Below are positions 1-9,218 of a stretch of 64,000 nt of DNA, one piece after another (position 1 is the stretch's first letter; each line of letters starts with the position of its first letter). Source of the DNA: Bacteroidia bacterium (GTDB lineage: Bacteria; Bacteroidota; Bacteroidia; B-17B0; Aurantibacillaceae); contig JADLER010000095.1 of assembly GCA_020846025.1 (NCBI GenBank), positions 18,687 to 82,686 on the forward strand. The letters are read 5' to 3'. The translations under genes and the position numbers were made by a program. The notes under the pieces are model-generated. The model saw nothing but the letters and a program-made list of their open reading frames with translations. It searched no databases and was not told the DNA's origin.

Positions 1-2482
1 AATCCCAATTGATAAAAACACAGGCGAACATGTTTATAACGAATCATTTATCATCCCCTCAAGAAACTCTTTAAGTTTTGCAGAAGATAATTTTCAAAAC
101 ATATGGATAGGAACGCTTAATGACGGCTTAATATGTATGAGTACATCTTCATCATTAAGCTTTAATAAATCAACTGGATTGGGCGAAGAGAAAGTAGTAA
201 GTGTATTTGTTTCGGGCGATAGCGCCATTTGGGTAGGCACTTATGGCGGTGGCGCATTTAGATATAAACACAATGAATTCAAATCCTGTTTTTGGCCACA
301 AGGCATAACTGAATCAATTATAAAATCTATAACCGAAGATAATAATCAAAATATTTGGTTAGCCACTATTGGTGGAGGAATAGATATAATTAATAAAAGT
401 GATTTTCAAAAAGAGCTTAAGGTTTCAAAAATTTTAAAAGAAAGCGATGGACTAGTTTCAAATTACGTTTCATATTTATATAAAGATTCTAAAGGAGCTA
501 TTTGGGCTGGCTATTTATCTTCTTCTAAAATTGATAGAATTATTAATGTAAATGGAGAATATAAAATCACTTCATTTACAATTAGCGATTTAGCAAAGTT
601 TAATGTAACATGTATTACCGATGATAATGAAGGGAATATCTGGGTAACATCTAACGAAGGTGTATGGAGTTTAAATCCTAAGACAGGACATGTGGATAAT
701 CAATTTGCAGTTTTTAAAAATATTCAAACTATTGCAAAAGACTGGAATGGAAATATGTGGCTAGGTAGTTCAGATATTGGGGCTATTATTTTGAAAAACA
801 AATTAAAAGCACGTTATTTTGAGCAAAATGCTACGAATACAATTGAGAAAATAAATGCAGAAAATGGGATATCTAGTAATTACATAAACACCATTTTATT
901 TGACAAAGAATTTGCATGGTTGATTACTAACAATGGTATTAACCAACTTAAGATAGATTATTACCTGAACAATATTAAAGAAATTAAATCCTTTCATAAA
1001 GGACAAAACTTTGCATCGTATGATAACAAACCTAACACAAGTGTATTTGATAAATCTCATGTATTATGGATTGGCTCCATTGAGGGATTAACACAATATA
1101 AAAATTTCTCAATAACCAATCATGAAAACAAACAACAACCTCAATTGTTTATCACATCGCTATTAATTGAAAATAAGAAAATAGATTGGACTGATGCAGA
1201 TTTATTTACGTCGGGGGAATATTCTGGTATTAGCTTTAAAGGATTTTATAACTGGCACAAAATACCGAATAATTTAGTATTAGATTATAAACACAGCAGT
1301 TTACAATTTAATTTAAGTACGGATAACATTGCTAATCAACAATCCATGAATTATACTTATAAACTCATTGGTTATGATAAAGACTGGAGTTCATTATTTG
1401 GATCGAATGAGATTACATATCGTAATTTACCCGCTGGAGATTATTCGCTAATTATAAAAACATCGGCTAGCAACGATTTTAGCGAAAAAAAAGAATATGT
1501 TTATTCCTTTAGTATTGTTCCCCCGTTTTGGAAAACTAAGTGGTTCTACATTCTCATATCAATCATACTAATTGTTTCACTTTATGTATTTATTGTAAAT
1601 AGAGAAAAAAGATTGAAACGCGAAAAAATGCGATTAGAACTATTAATAAAAGCTAGAACTTCGGAAATAGAAGCACAAAAACGAGAAATAGAATTACAAA
1701 ATAGCTTAATACAAGGAATTAACAAAGACCTTACAGATAGTATTAAATACGCACAACGCATTCAACAAACCATCTTACCCGATTCGAGTGTCTTAGAAAA
1801 ACATTTTGCTGATTACTGTGTTATGTATAAACCACGCAATATTGTAAGTGGCGATTATTATTGGTTTGCCGAACAAAATGATTTAGTATATGTAGCTGTA
1901 GTAGATTGCACAGGACACGGTGTTCCAGGAGCATTCATGTCATTAATTTCTAGTAGTATATTAACTGAATCGGTTAAAGAGCATATCAGCCAACACGATC
2001 CTGTAAAAATGCTTGAATATCTAAGACAGGAAATGAGTGCTAAACTAAACCAACATAATAAAGGAACAGTAACCGACGGATTAGATATTGCCTTAATTTG
2101 TTTTAATAAACAAACTAAACAACTTGAATACGTTAATGCAAACAGACCGCTATATATAATTTCAAATGATGAATTAATTACCTTAACCTCCGAGAATATT
2201 ACCATTGGCGGTGAAGGCGATATTAATACCGTTATTCCAACCAAGAAGATGACTTTAAAAACTGGTGATTTATTATTTATGTTTACCGATGGTATTACCG
2301 ACCAATTTGGTGGAGAACGTAATAAAAAATATAATCCAGCTCGTTTAAGACAATTTTTATTAATGCACAATCATTTGTCGTTAACACAACTAGAGTCTGG
2401 TTTAACAACCGAAATTACCGAGTGGCAAGGCAAATCAGAACAAACAGATGACATCCTACTCATAGGATTAAAAATTGCATAA
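1..2482 (+). CDS. Propeller sensor with SpoIIE/PP2C phosphatase domain (5' end outside window)
   Basis: The open frame runs in from the left edge (codons from base 2) without a start, so the gene is 5'-truncated here; the Met at 137 is internal, because the upstream codons still encode propeller sequence (NIWIGTLNDGL). The N-terminal part holds repeated two-component-regulator propeller blades (motifs such as IWVGTYGGG, NIWLATIGGG, NIWVTSNEG, VLWIGSIEG), followed by a Y_Y_Y-type domain (YTYKLIGYDKDWS), one membrane segment, a coiled coil and the Bacteroidota linker SIKYAQRIQQTILP. The last ~210 residues form a SpoIIE-type PP2C Ser/Thr phosphatase with putative metal-binding Asp residues in SGDYYW, VDCTGHG, TDGITD and QTDDIL. 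It is probably an inner-membrane receptor with a cytoplasmic phosphatase; ligand and target are unknown. Confidence is high for architecture, low for pathway. Confidence 0.9.
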   Translation, partial: IPIDKNTGEHVYNESFIIPSRNSLSFAEDNFQNIWIGTLNDGLICMSTSSSLSFNKSTGLGEEKVVSVFVSGDSAIWVGTYGGGAFRYKHNEFKSCFWPQGITESIIKSITEDNNQNIWLATIGGGIDIINKSDFQKELKVSKILKESDGLVSNYVSYLYKDSKGAIWAGYLSSSKIDRIINVNGEYKITSFTISDLAKFNVTCITDDNEGNIWVTSNEGVWSLNPKTGHVDNQFAVFKNIQTIAKDWNGNMWLGSSDIGAIILKNKLKARYFEQNATNTIEKINAENGISSNYINTILFDKEFAWLITNNGINQLKIDYYLNNIKEIKSFHKGQNFASYDNKPNTSVFDKSHVLWIGSIEGLTQYKNFSITNHENKQQPQLFITSLLIENKKIDWTDADLFTSGEYSGISFKGFYNWHKIPNNLVLDYKHSSLQFNLSTDNIANQQSMNYTYKLIGYDKDWSSLFGSNEITYRNLPAGDYSLIIKTSASNDFSEKKEYVYSFSIVPPFWKTKWFYILISIILIVSLYVFIVNREKRLKREKMRLELLIKARTSEIEAQKREIELQNSLIQGINKDLTDSIKYAQRIQQTILPDSSVLEKHFADYCVMYKPRNIVSGDYYWFAEQNDLVYVAVVDCTGHGVPGAFMSLISSSILTESVKEHISQHDPVKMLEYLRQEMSAKLNQHNKGTVTDGLDIALICFNKQTKQLEYVNANRPLYIISNDELITLTSENITIGGEGDINTVIPTKKMTLKTGDLLFMFTDGITDQFGGERNKKYNPARLRQFLLMHNHLSLTQLESGLTTEITEWQGKSEQTDDILLIGLKIA

Positions 2483-2486
2483 GGCA

Positions 2487-4523
2487 ATGATTCATTTGAA
2501 GTCTATACCCTTTCTAAAAATTATATTACCCTACTTAGTTGGTTTATTAATTTGCATTAATACTGGAACATTTCATTCGTTACATCTCGTATTTACTTTA
2601 GTAGCCTTACTGTGGTTAATAGCATTTATAATTCAAAAAATAACAACAGCTCACAAAGCCAAAAAGATACTCTTCATTTTGCTTACTAATGCATTATTGT
2701 TTTTATCGGCATTTGAAAGTTGTTTTGTATATAATGCTCGTATAAACATCAACCATTATACCAACTACCATTTATCGGGTTCGCAAGCTATTTTTGCTAG
2801 AGTAAATAACATTCCAGTAAAAGGCGAAAAAATTATTAAAGTACCTATAGAAGTTTCTTGTATTCAATTTAATCAGGAATGGAAATACAGCCAAGGGCAA
2901 AGTTATGTATATATCAAAAACGAAAAGGCAATAATGCCAAATTTAGGAGAGGTGCTTTTCTTTAAAACAAATTTTAATATAATTAATCCCACTAAAAACC
3001 CAGGCGAGTTTGATTACAAGGCTTACCTCGAACGTCAAAATATTTTTAGTGTGGCTTATCCAACCGACACAATTATTAAAATTCAGGATGATAAATTCCA
3101 ATATCGCCCCTCCGAAATAGGCGTTGTGATAAAATCTAAACTCATCGGTTTATTACGAACATGTGAACTGTCACAAGAAGCGTTTTCCATAGGTGCAGCT
3201 TTAATGTTGGGTTATGATGATGAAATTGAAAATGATATTTTGCAAAGTTTCTCTCACTCGGGCACACTTCATATTTTATCAGTATCGGGTATGCACACTG
3301 GTGTTTTGTACGCTATTCTCATTTGGGTTTTCTCGTTAATTGATAAACACGAACGTTATAAAAAAACAAGGTGCCTTGTCATCATTAGTTTTTTAATTTT
3401 ATTTGTTTTAATTACAGGCGTATCGCCCTCTGTATTAAGAGCAGCGCTGATGTTGGCGCTGATGGTATTAGGACAAACATTTTATAAAAAAGGAAATTCT
3501 TATAATACTCTTTTATTTTCTGCATTCATTATTTTATTATATAATCCGTATCTCATCATTGATGTAGGCTTTCTGTTAAGCTATTTGGCAGTATTTGGCA
3601 TCTTATATCTTTATCCTTTACTTTTTAATCGTTATCCTGTTCAGCAACCAATTTTAAAATTTTTATGGTCTAGTGTACTTATTTCTTTTTCGGCAACTCT
3701 ATTTACATTACCTATTTCATTATTTTATTTTCATCAGTTTCCTATTTGGTTTGTAGTTTCTAACATTATTATTATTCCCATCAGCACGGCGTTATTAGTT
3801 CTCACTATCTTGCTTGTAGCTCTATATAAACTCGTATTTATAAAAACAATGTTAGTTGTTTTAATTAATTCATTAACATCGTTGATGTTATGGTTTACAA
3901 GATTAACTGACCATCCGAAATTTGGGTTTATTGATTTTATCCCTTTTTCAGCTATTGATTTTTTTCTTCTATCAGTTCTTATCTGTTTTATGTTAATAGC
4001 CTTTCAACTTAAAAGTTACAAATTTTTAATCGCCTCTGGCTGGATAGGTATTTTTTGGATTTTAAGCTCAATCATCTGTCATTATCAGCAATCGCAAGAA
4101 AAAGAACTCACGGTGTTTCATGTAAAACGAAAAACAGCTTACATTGTGCGTATAGGTCATCAGGTTTACGCATCACTCCATCAATTATCCGACAAAGAAT
4201 TTCAACGCTATGTAAAACCTTATCTATTAGGCATCTCTAATTTAAGCATCATACAAGCCAATGATAAAATAATAAGTATGCCTCACACCACTGTTACAAA
4301 TAGCACTTGGATATCGCCTCCTAAAAATAGTAACTCAAGCATTATTATTGTATCCAATAATCAGTTGCCAGAAATTAAGCACCTTCGTCAAAATAAGATA
4401 ACCATTATTGCAGATTGCACGAACAGTTATACCTTTGTAAAGAAATTAAAAAAACAATGTGCTCAGCTCCATATAGAGTGTTATGCTATTAACGAACAAG
4501 GAAGTATAAGTATAAAATTATAG
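2487..4523 (+). CDS. comEC: ComEC/Rec2 family DNA-uptake channel protein
   Basis: A polytopic inner-membrane protein of about 678 residues. It has an N-terminal DUF4131-like region with two to three membrane segments, an OB-like periplasmic part containing NPGEFDYKAYLERQNIF, and the competence domain with the family hallmark LHILSVSGMHTGVLYAIL and TGVSPSVLRAALML. In the family this protein forms the channel that passes single-stranded DNA into the cytoplasm during transformation. The last ~140 residues after the final membrane helix do not show the HxHxDH metallo-beta-lactamase signature found in longer ComEC proteins, which I understand to be common in Bacteroidota. The ATG at 2487 lies 4 bases after the upstream stop; a TTG at 2475 would overlap it by 8 bases. 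The next gene starts 2 bases downstream, so an operon is likely. Confidence 0.88.
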   Translation: MIHLKSIPFLKIILPYLVGLLICINTGTFHSLHLVFTLVALLWLIAFIIQKITTAHKAKKILFILLTNALLFLSAFESCFVYNARININHYTNYHLSGSQAIFARVNNIPVKGEKIIKVPIEVSCIQFNQEWKYSQGQSYVYIKNEKAIMPNLGEVLFFKTNFNIINPTKNPGEFDYKAYLERQNIFSVAYPTDTIIKIQDDKFQYRPSEIGVVIKSKLIGLLRTCELSQEAFSIGAALMLGYDDEIENDILQSFSHSGTLHILSVSGMHTGVLYAILIWVFSLIDKHERYKKTRCLVIISFLILFVLITGVSPSVLRAALMLALMVLGQTFYKKGNSYNTLLFSAFIILLYNPYLIIDVGFLLSYLAVFGILYLYPLLFNRYPVQQPILKFLWSSVLISFSATLFTLPISLFYFHQFPIWFVVSNIIIIPISTALLVLTILLVALYKLVFIKTMLVVLINSLTSLMLWFTRLTDHPKFGFIDFIPFSAIDFFLLSVLICFMLIAFQLKSYKFLIASGWIGIFWILSSIICHYQQSQEKELTVFHVKRKTAYIVRIGHQVYASLHQLSDKEFQRYVKPYLLGISNLSIIQANDKIISMPHTTVTNSTWISPPKNSNSSIIIVSNNQLPEIKHLRQNKITIIADCTNSYTFVKKLKKQCAQLHIECYAINEQGSISIKL

Positions 4524-4525
4524 TT

Positions 4526-5518
4526 ATGAAACTTAGAATTGGTGATAAAGTTAGATTTTTAGATGAAGTGGGTGAAGGCACCATTACGAGAATTAAGGAC
4601 AAAGACACCGTATATGTAGAAATGAATGACGGCTTTGAAATTCCTTATCCTGTTAAAAAACTTGTACCAGTACACACCGAGCTAATCTTAAATCCAGAGG
4701 TTGAAAACATTGAGTTAGAACTCGAAACCACACTGACTGATTGTGTTTATTTTATTATAGAACCCGATCACAACATGCCTTTATTGGTAAGCGATTATAA
4801 ATTTTATCTTTTCAATTCTTCGGCTTATAGCATGATGTTTACTTATAGTATTAAAGACGAAGCGCATTTTCAAACATTAAAGCAAGGGCAATTAGGCGCT
4901 TATCAAAAGGTACTTTTAAAGCAAGTTAAAAAAGATTTTTTTAAAGAATTTGTAAAGCATAAAATTGAATGTTTATTTTTTAAAAACACTTATTACAAAT
5001 CTCAGATACCTTTAGCCGAAGTTTTACATATTGATGAAAGAGTTCTAGCACAATCTAATTTATTAACGCATAATGAGTTTAAAAATCAAGTTATTGCATT
5101 TGTATTGAAAGATGATTTTTTAGATAAAAAACAAGTTATCCAAAATCTAACAACGGAGGATGTGATGCGACTGAAATCCATCAAGGAATTTAAACAACCT
5201 AAAAAAGTGTCGGCTGTAAAACAACAACTCAAAGATTTAAGTCGTGAAATTGATTTACATATTGAGGAGTTAGTAGATTCGCATAAAGGCCTAACCAATT
5301 ATGAAATTATGTCGATACAAATTCAGCGGTTTGAAAAAGAATTAGATTTTTGTATGGCTAACGGTTATAAGAAATTAATTGCCATACATGGCGTTGGAAA
5401 CGGCAAACTAAAACAGGAAATTGTTGCCATTTTAAAAACCCATAGCCAGCTTGAGTTTTATGATGCCTCATATAAGGAATATGGATATGGCGCTACTGAA
5501 ATTAGAATCCGTAGCTAA
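4526..5518 (+). CDS. DUF2027 and Smr domain protein
   Basis: A 330-residue protein. The N-terminus (about 1-60) is a small beta-barrel-like segment (LRIGDKVRFLDEVGEG, YVEMNDGFEIPYPVKKLVPV), followed by the DUF2027 region. The C-terminal ~90 residues are an Smr domain: the EIDLHIEEL segment carries the DLHxE element and IHGVGNGKLKQEI the HGxGxG loop. Smr domains of MutS2-type proteins bind or nick nucleic acid, and stand-alone Smr proteins may act on RNA in ribosome rescue; which applies here cannot be told from sequence. The ATG is 2 bases after the comEC stop. Convergent with the amidohydrolase downstream. Confidence 0.85.
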   Translation: MKLRIGDKVRFLDEVGEGTITRIKDKDTVYVEMNDGFEIPYPVKKLVPVHTELILNPEVENIELELETTLTDCVYFIIEPDHNMPLLVSDYKFYLFNSSAYSMMFTYSIKDEAHFQTLKQGQLGAYQKVLLKQVKKDFFKEFVKHKIECLFFKNTYYKSQIPLAEVLHIDERVLAQSNLLTHNEFKNQVIAFVLKDDFLDKKQVIQNLTTEDVMRLKSIKEFKQPKKVSAVKQQLKDLSREIDLHIEELVDSHKGLTNYEIMSIQIQRFEKELDFCMANGYKKLIAIHGVGNGKLKQEIVAILKTHSQLEFYDASYKEYGYGATEIRIRS

Positions 5519-5529
5519 ACGTATTGTAT

Positions 5530-8500
5530 TTATTCTTCACTATCACAATGAAAACGGGGTTGCTTTTTAGCTTGAGGCTTTGTAACCTTCGCCCCTTTTT
5601 GTTTCTCGACAATGAGTTTTGCTATAATTCTTGCTCTTTCTTTTTGAATGTCTGCTTGTAATTTTAAATCCTCCTCTTTATCGTAATATATTTGACCATC
5701 AATAATTGTTGTTTGAACTTTAGCATAAACGCTCATTGGATTATCCGTCCATAAAACCACATCACCCGATTTGCCTACTTTAATACTTCCTACTTTATCA
5801 TCAATATGCAACATCTTAGCAGGGTTTATAGTTACTAATTTTAGTGCTTGAACCTCAGTAAGTTCGCCATATTTAATAGTTTTAGCAGCTTCTTGATTTA
5901 AACGACGTCCCATTTCAGCATCATCGCTATTAATAGCTGTATTTACACCAGCTTTAGTTAGCATGGCCGCATTATATGGTAAAGCATCCATCACTTCTAA
6001 TTTATAAGCCCACCAATCGGCAAAGGTTGAAGCGTTTGTTCCGTGCGCTTTAATTTTATCAGCTACCTTATAACCTTCTAAAACATGTGTAAAAGTATTT
6101 ACTTTAAACTTCATACTATCTGCCACATGCAACAACATGTTTAACTCGCTTTGCACATAGCTATGGCAAGTAATATCACGTTTACCATCCATAATTTCTA
6201 CCAAAGCATCTAATCCTAAATCTTTTTTAGGAGCCGTTAAATTTTCTTTAGCAATTTGCTTAGGTGATAGTTTAGAGAATGCTTCCATTTGTTGTTGATA
6301 AGCTTTGGCTCTTGTAAAATAATCGTAATACACCTGCTCCACACCCATTCGGGTTTGCGGGAAGCGTTTAGTATCAGGATTAAGACCGTTAGAATGTTTT
6401 ACGTTTTCACCCAAAGCAAATTTTATAAATGCAGGAGCTTTCTCGTATTTTAATTCATCAGCGCCTTTACCCCAACGTAATTTTATTAAAACACTCTGTC
6501 CTCCAATAGGGTTTGCTGAACCATGTAACAACTGGGCTGTAGTAACACCACCAGCTAGTTGACGATAGATATTTATATCCTCAGGATTCACCACATCACC
6601 CATTCTTGCCTCCGCACTACTTGCATTAGCCCATTCATTTACTCCATATAAAGCAATGTGCGAATGTTCATCAATAATTCCAGGCGTTAAGTGTAAACCT
6701 TTGGCATTAATAATTTTTGCAAAGGCCGTTTTGGGTGCATCAATATTTGGTGCTATGCGAACTATTTTTCCATCTACAATATATACATCGTATTCTTTTA
6801 AAATTGAATCCGCTTCATTTGTCCAAATGGTTGCATCTTTAATTAAAACAGCATCATAACGTTTCTTAAACTTACCCCAAAGGTCTTTTATTAAGCCTTC
6901 AGATTCTGGCAAAGGCTCGCCATAAGCGGTAAATGGATAATATACTTTTCCAATATCTATTTTATGGTTATGCTTAGGTTTAACTTTTACACTATCACTC
7001 GATATAAAAGTCATATTAAAATCCATCCATTCTCCATCGTTAGTTTGCCCCTTACCCGAAAAAGATTTTGATGACTCGGTATAATTTCCAGACAATCGCA
7101 CTGAATTAATTGAATCTCTCATAAAACTAAGAGTAAGCAAATTATTTTTAAACGTAAGGTTTCCTTTTAATTTATTACTATCAGATACTATCACCAGCGC
7201 TTTATAGTGTTGTTGCTCGGGTAAGATATTTACTTTAAATTGTTCTTTACCAAGACTTAATTGATAATTACCCGAGATATTTGGAGCACTTAAATCGCTG
7301 TAACTATGTTTTACACCATTACTCCATGTTTCGTAAATAATAGCGTCGTCTTCAAAAACAGATTTATTGCAAATAAAAAAATTAGCATACATGCCTGCTT
7401 TTAGACTTCCTATTTTATCTTGCACACCAATAAACATAGCTGGATTAAAGGTTAAAGCTTTTAAGGCTGTTTTTTCTGACAAGCCATACTTTACCGCTTT
7501 GCGTATGTTATTTAAAAATTGTGATTTATCTTTTAAATCGGCACTGGTGATACAAAATTGTACATAGTTTTTTTCTAATGTAGAAAGATTAGCTGGTGCC
7601 ATTTCCCAATGTTTTAAATCCGTAAGCGATACTTGTTCGGCATCAAATGGATCTTCAACATCCATAGCTTCTGGGAAATTTACTGGTATAATAAATCGTG
7701 CGTAAGTGTTTTGTATGTCGTATAAACGTTGGTACTCATCGCCTGCTCCTTTAATAATATATTTTACTTTAAATTCATCACCAATTTGTTTAGCTTTAAC
7801 AGCATTGTATTTATTACTCACCTCCATAATAGATGGTAATTCTTGCAATTTATTAAAAGCATCAAGGCTCAAATTAAATTCCTTGTTAGGGTTTTTAGAC
7901 TCGGCATACCATTTTGCATCATAATACGTTTGGCGCAACAAAGCCATGCTACCCATTAAAGAGGTAGGATATAACTGCGATGAACTACCTTTGTTAAACG
8001 AATAAAATCCTGCGGCTCTATCTTTTATAAAACTTTCGTTTTCTTTTTGGTTTGATAGATTAACTAAAACGCCACTTCCTCTCACAATACCATCTTTTGA
8101 TGAAGTAAGCACAGCACCTATGCCTTGTTTTCTTAGCTCATCAGCTTGTTTTTCTTGATGTGTAAATACAGATTTTGCTTCTACATCACTTTTAATAGCT
8201 TGATTCCAAGCGTATGCACCTGTTTTTGGATTATCTCCCATATTCTCCTTTTTTACTGGAGGTATACCGTAATCGCTATACAAATCAATAAATGCTGGAT
8301 AAATATGCTTGCCATCCAAATTTACTACAATTGCCTCTTTGGGTGCTTCTAAATTAGTACCCGCTTTTAAAACCTTGCCATCTTTAATAATTAAAGTGGC
8401 TTGATTTAGCACCTCATCGGTGCTTACATGCAGTGTACAATAGGTAAACGCATAAGTAGTGTGTGTGTTATCAACAGCGCCATTGCTGGGTTTTGATATT

Positions 8501-8556
8501 TGAGAAATACCAACTTGAAACTGTAAAACAATTATAATGAAGAATAATAAACGCAT
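5530..8556 (-). CDS. Exported tandem amidohydrolase, N-terminal copy degenerate
   Basis: A 1008-residue protein with a signal peptide (MRLLFFIIIVLQFQVGISQ), so it probably acts in the periplasm or at the surface. It contains two amidohydrolase-superfamily modules. In the C-terminal module (from about 570) the metal-binding HxH is present at 631-633 (IIDEHSHIAL), with later His and Asp candidates in HSYVQSE, THVLEGYK and INSDDAEMG, and the typical closing strands KVGSIKVGKSGDVVLW. In the N-terminal module the equivalent strand reads AFIDLYSDYG (Asp91-Asp95), so both His are lost and this copy is probably non-catalytic. The substrate is unknown; relatives include imidazolonepropionase-like and peptidase-like amidohydrolases. 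The C-terminus is Lys/Gln-rich. Confidence 0.87.
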   Translation of the reverse strand: MRLLFFIIIVLQFQVGISQISKPSNGAVDNTHTTYAFTYCTLHVSTDEVLNQATLIIKDGKVLKAGTNLEAPKEAIVVNLDGKHIYPAFIDLYSDYGIPPVKKENMGDNPKTGAYAWNQAIKSDVEAKSVFTHQEKQADELRKQGIGAVLTSSKDGIVRGSGVLVNLSNQKENESFIKDRAAGFYSFNKGSSSQLYPTSLMGSMALLRQTYYDAKWYAESKNPNKEFNLSLDAFNKLQELPSIMEVSNKYNAVKAKQIGDEFKVKYIIKGAGDEYQRLYDIQNTYARFIIPVNFPEAMDVEDPFDAEQVSLTDLKHWEMAPANLSTLEKNYVQFCITSADLKDKSQFLNNIRKAVKYGLSEKTALKALTFNPAMFIGVQDKIGSLKAGMYANFFICNKSVFEDDAIIYETWSNGVKHSYSDLSAPNISGNYQLSLGKEQFKVNILPEQQHYKALVIVSDSNKLKGNLTFKNNLLTLSFMRDSINSVRLSGNYTESSKSFSGKGQTNDGEWMDFNMTFISSDSVKVKPKHNHKIDIGKVYYPFTAYGEPLPESEGLIKDLWGKFKKRYDAVLIKDATIWTNEADSILKEYDVYIVDGKIVRIAPNIDAPKTAFAKIINAKGLHLTPGIIDEHSHIALYGVNEWANASSAEARMGDVVNPEDINIYRQLAGGVTTAQLLHGSANPIGGQSVLIKLRWGKGADELKYEKAPAFIKFALGENVKHSNGLNPDTKRFPQTRMGVEQVYYDYFTRAKAYQQQMEAFSKLSPKQIAKENLTAPKKDLGLDALVEIMDGKRDITCHSYVQSELNMLLHVADSMKFKVNTFTHVLEGYKVADKIKAHGTNASTFADWWAYKLEVMDALPYNAAMLTKAGVNTAINSDDAEMGRRLNQEAAKTIKYGELTEVQALKLVTINPAKMLHIDDKVGSIKVGKSGDVVLWTDNPMSVYAKVQTTIIDGQIYYDKEEDLKLQADIQKERARIIAKLIVEKQKGAKVTKPQAKKQPRFHCDSEE

Positions 8557-8573
8557 GAGGTATATTTTTATAA

Positions 8574-8581
8574 CAAATATA
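8574..8581 (-). promoter_or_regulatory. Candidate -7 promoter element of the amidohydrolase gene
   Basis: On the minus strand this reads TATATTTG, a match to the Bacteroidota -7 consensus TAnnTTTG, 17 bases before the start codon. No clear TTTG -33 element was found at the expected distance, so the call is tentative. Confidence 0.35.
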
Positions 8582-8623
8582 AGGTAATTGCCCCTCGAAT
8601 AAAATTTTGCTTTTGTATTTAAT

Positions 8624-8644
8624 TAAACAGAAATTGTTAATTTT
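8624..8644. repeat. Left copy of a 21-bp direct repeat bounding the island
   Basis: This 21-base A+T-rich sequence (core AAACAGAAATTG) recurs identically and in the same orientation at 11919-11939. One mismatch and three further matching bases follow. The two copies enclose the whole 8.7-11.9 kb accessory block. It could be an attachment-site-like duplication or a copied promoter region. Confidence 0.65.
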
Positions 8645-8714
8645 TAGATTAAAACAGTATTCATCAACTATTCGAGTAGTTTTAAATTACAACCAAGAGG
8701 TAACAAATGCTTGA

Positions 8715-9218
8715 TTACAATTTCTTTAAAAATTGGCGATGATTGACGGTAAATTCACGAGTTAATTTAGACAGTAGCTCATAGTCGTAGAAATATTTTT
8801 GTTGGTTTTTGCTTGAAATCATACAAGGCGTTGGTTTATTTTCAATAATTTCAATTGTATTTTTGGTATTCCTACTCAACATAAAATAACATCTTTCTTT
8901 TTGTATTTGCCTTGACTTAATAATGGTATTAACCTCTAGTAAAGAAAGAGAGTTTATCAAAAACAAGAAACGATATTTGTCTTGATGTTTCACAAAATAA
9001 TTGACACATGAAGAACAATTTAAGTTTGAAATGAGAATGATAGGTAATTCATCAGTAAGCATCTGTTTTGTTTCCATCTGTTCCAACTCATTATTAAATA
9101 CAGAATGCAACATTGTATCGCAACGAGTTGTTACATCTATTTGCGAATATATTGTGAAGCTAAAGAAAGATAGAAGTATAATGCTAATCCGTCTTAATCT
9201 TATATTTCCTAACTCCAT
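8715..9218 (-). CDS. Exported thioredoxin-fold-like protein with CxxC motif
   Basis: A 167-residue protein, not recognised as a named family. The N-terminus (IRLRRISIILLSFFSFTIYSQ) is a signal peptide or anchor. Around residues 55-75 a hydrophobic strand (ELPIILISNLN) is followed directly by CSSC and a helix-like segment, then another hydrophobic strand (YRFLFLINSL). This is the layout of a thioredoxin fold with a CxxC active site, so a periplasmic redox or reductase role is possible. Its first 35 bases overlap the end of the preceding minus-strand gene, which suggests translational coupling. It is the last gene of the island transcript. Confidence 0.6.
   Translation of the reverse strand: MELGNIRLRRISIILLSFFSFTIYSQIDVTTRCDTMLHSVFNNELEQMETKQMLTDELPIILISNLNCSSCVNYFVKHQDKYRFLFLINSLSLLEVNTIIKSRQIQKERCYFMLSRNTKNTIEIIENKPTPCMISSKNQQKYFYDYELLSKLTREFTVNHRQFLKKL

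Noticed and set aside
1858..2370. Long open frame on the minus strand inside the SpoIIE phosphatase gene
   Set aside because: It is fully antisense to a well-supported gene, has a Ser/Cys-rich composition typical of shadow frames and no start context or family likeness. The same applies to antisense frames inside mscL (50350-50808), the MacB permeases and the adaptor gene.
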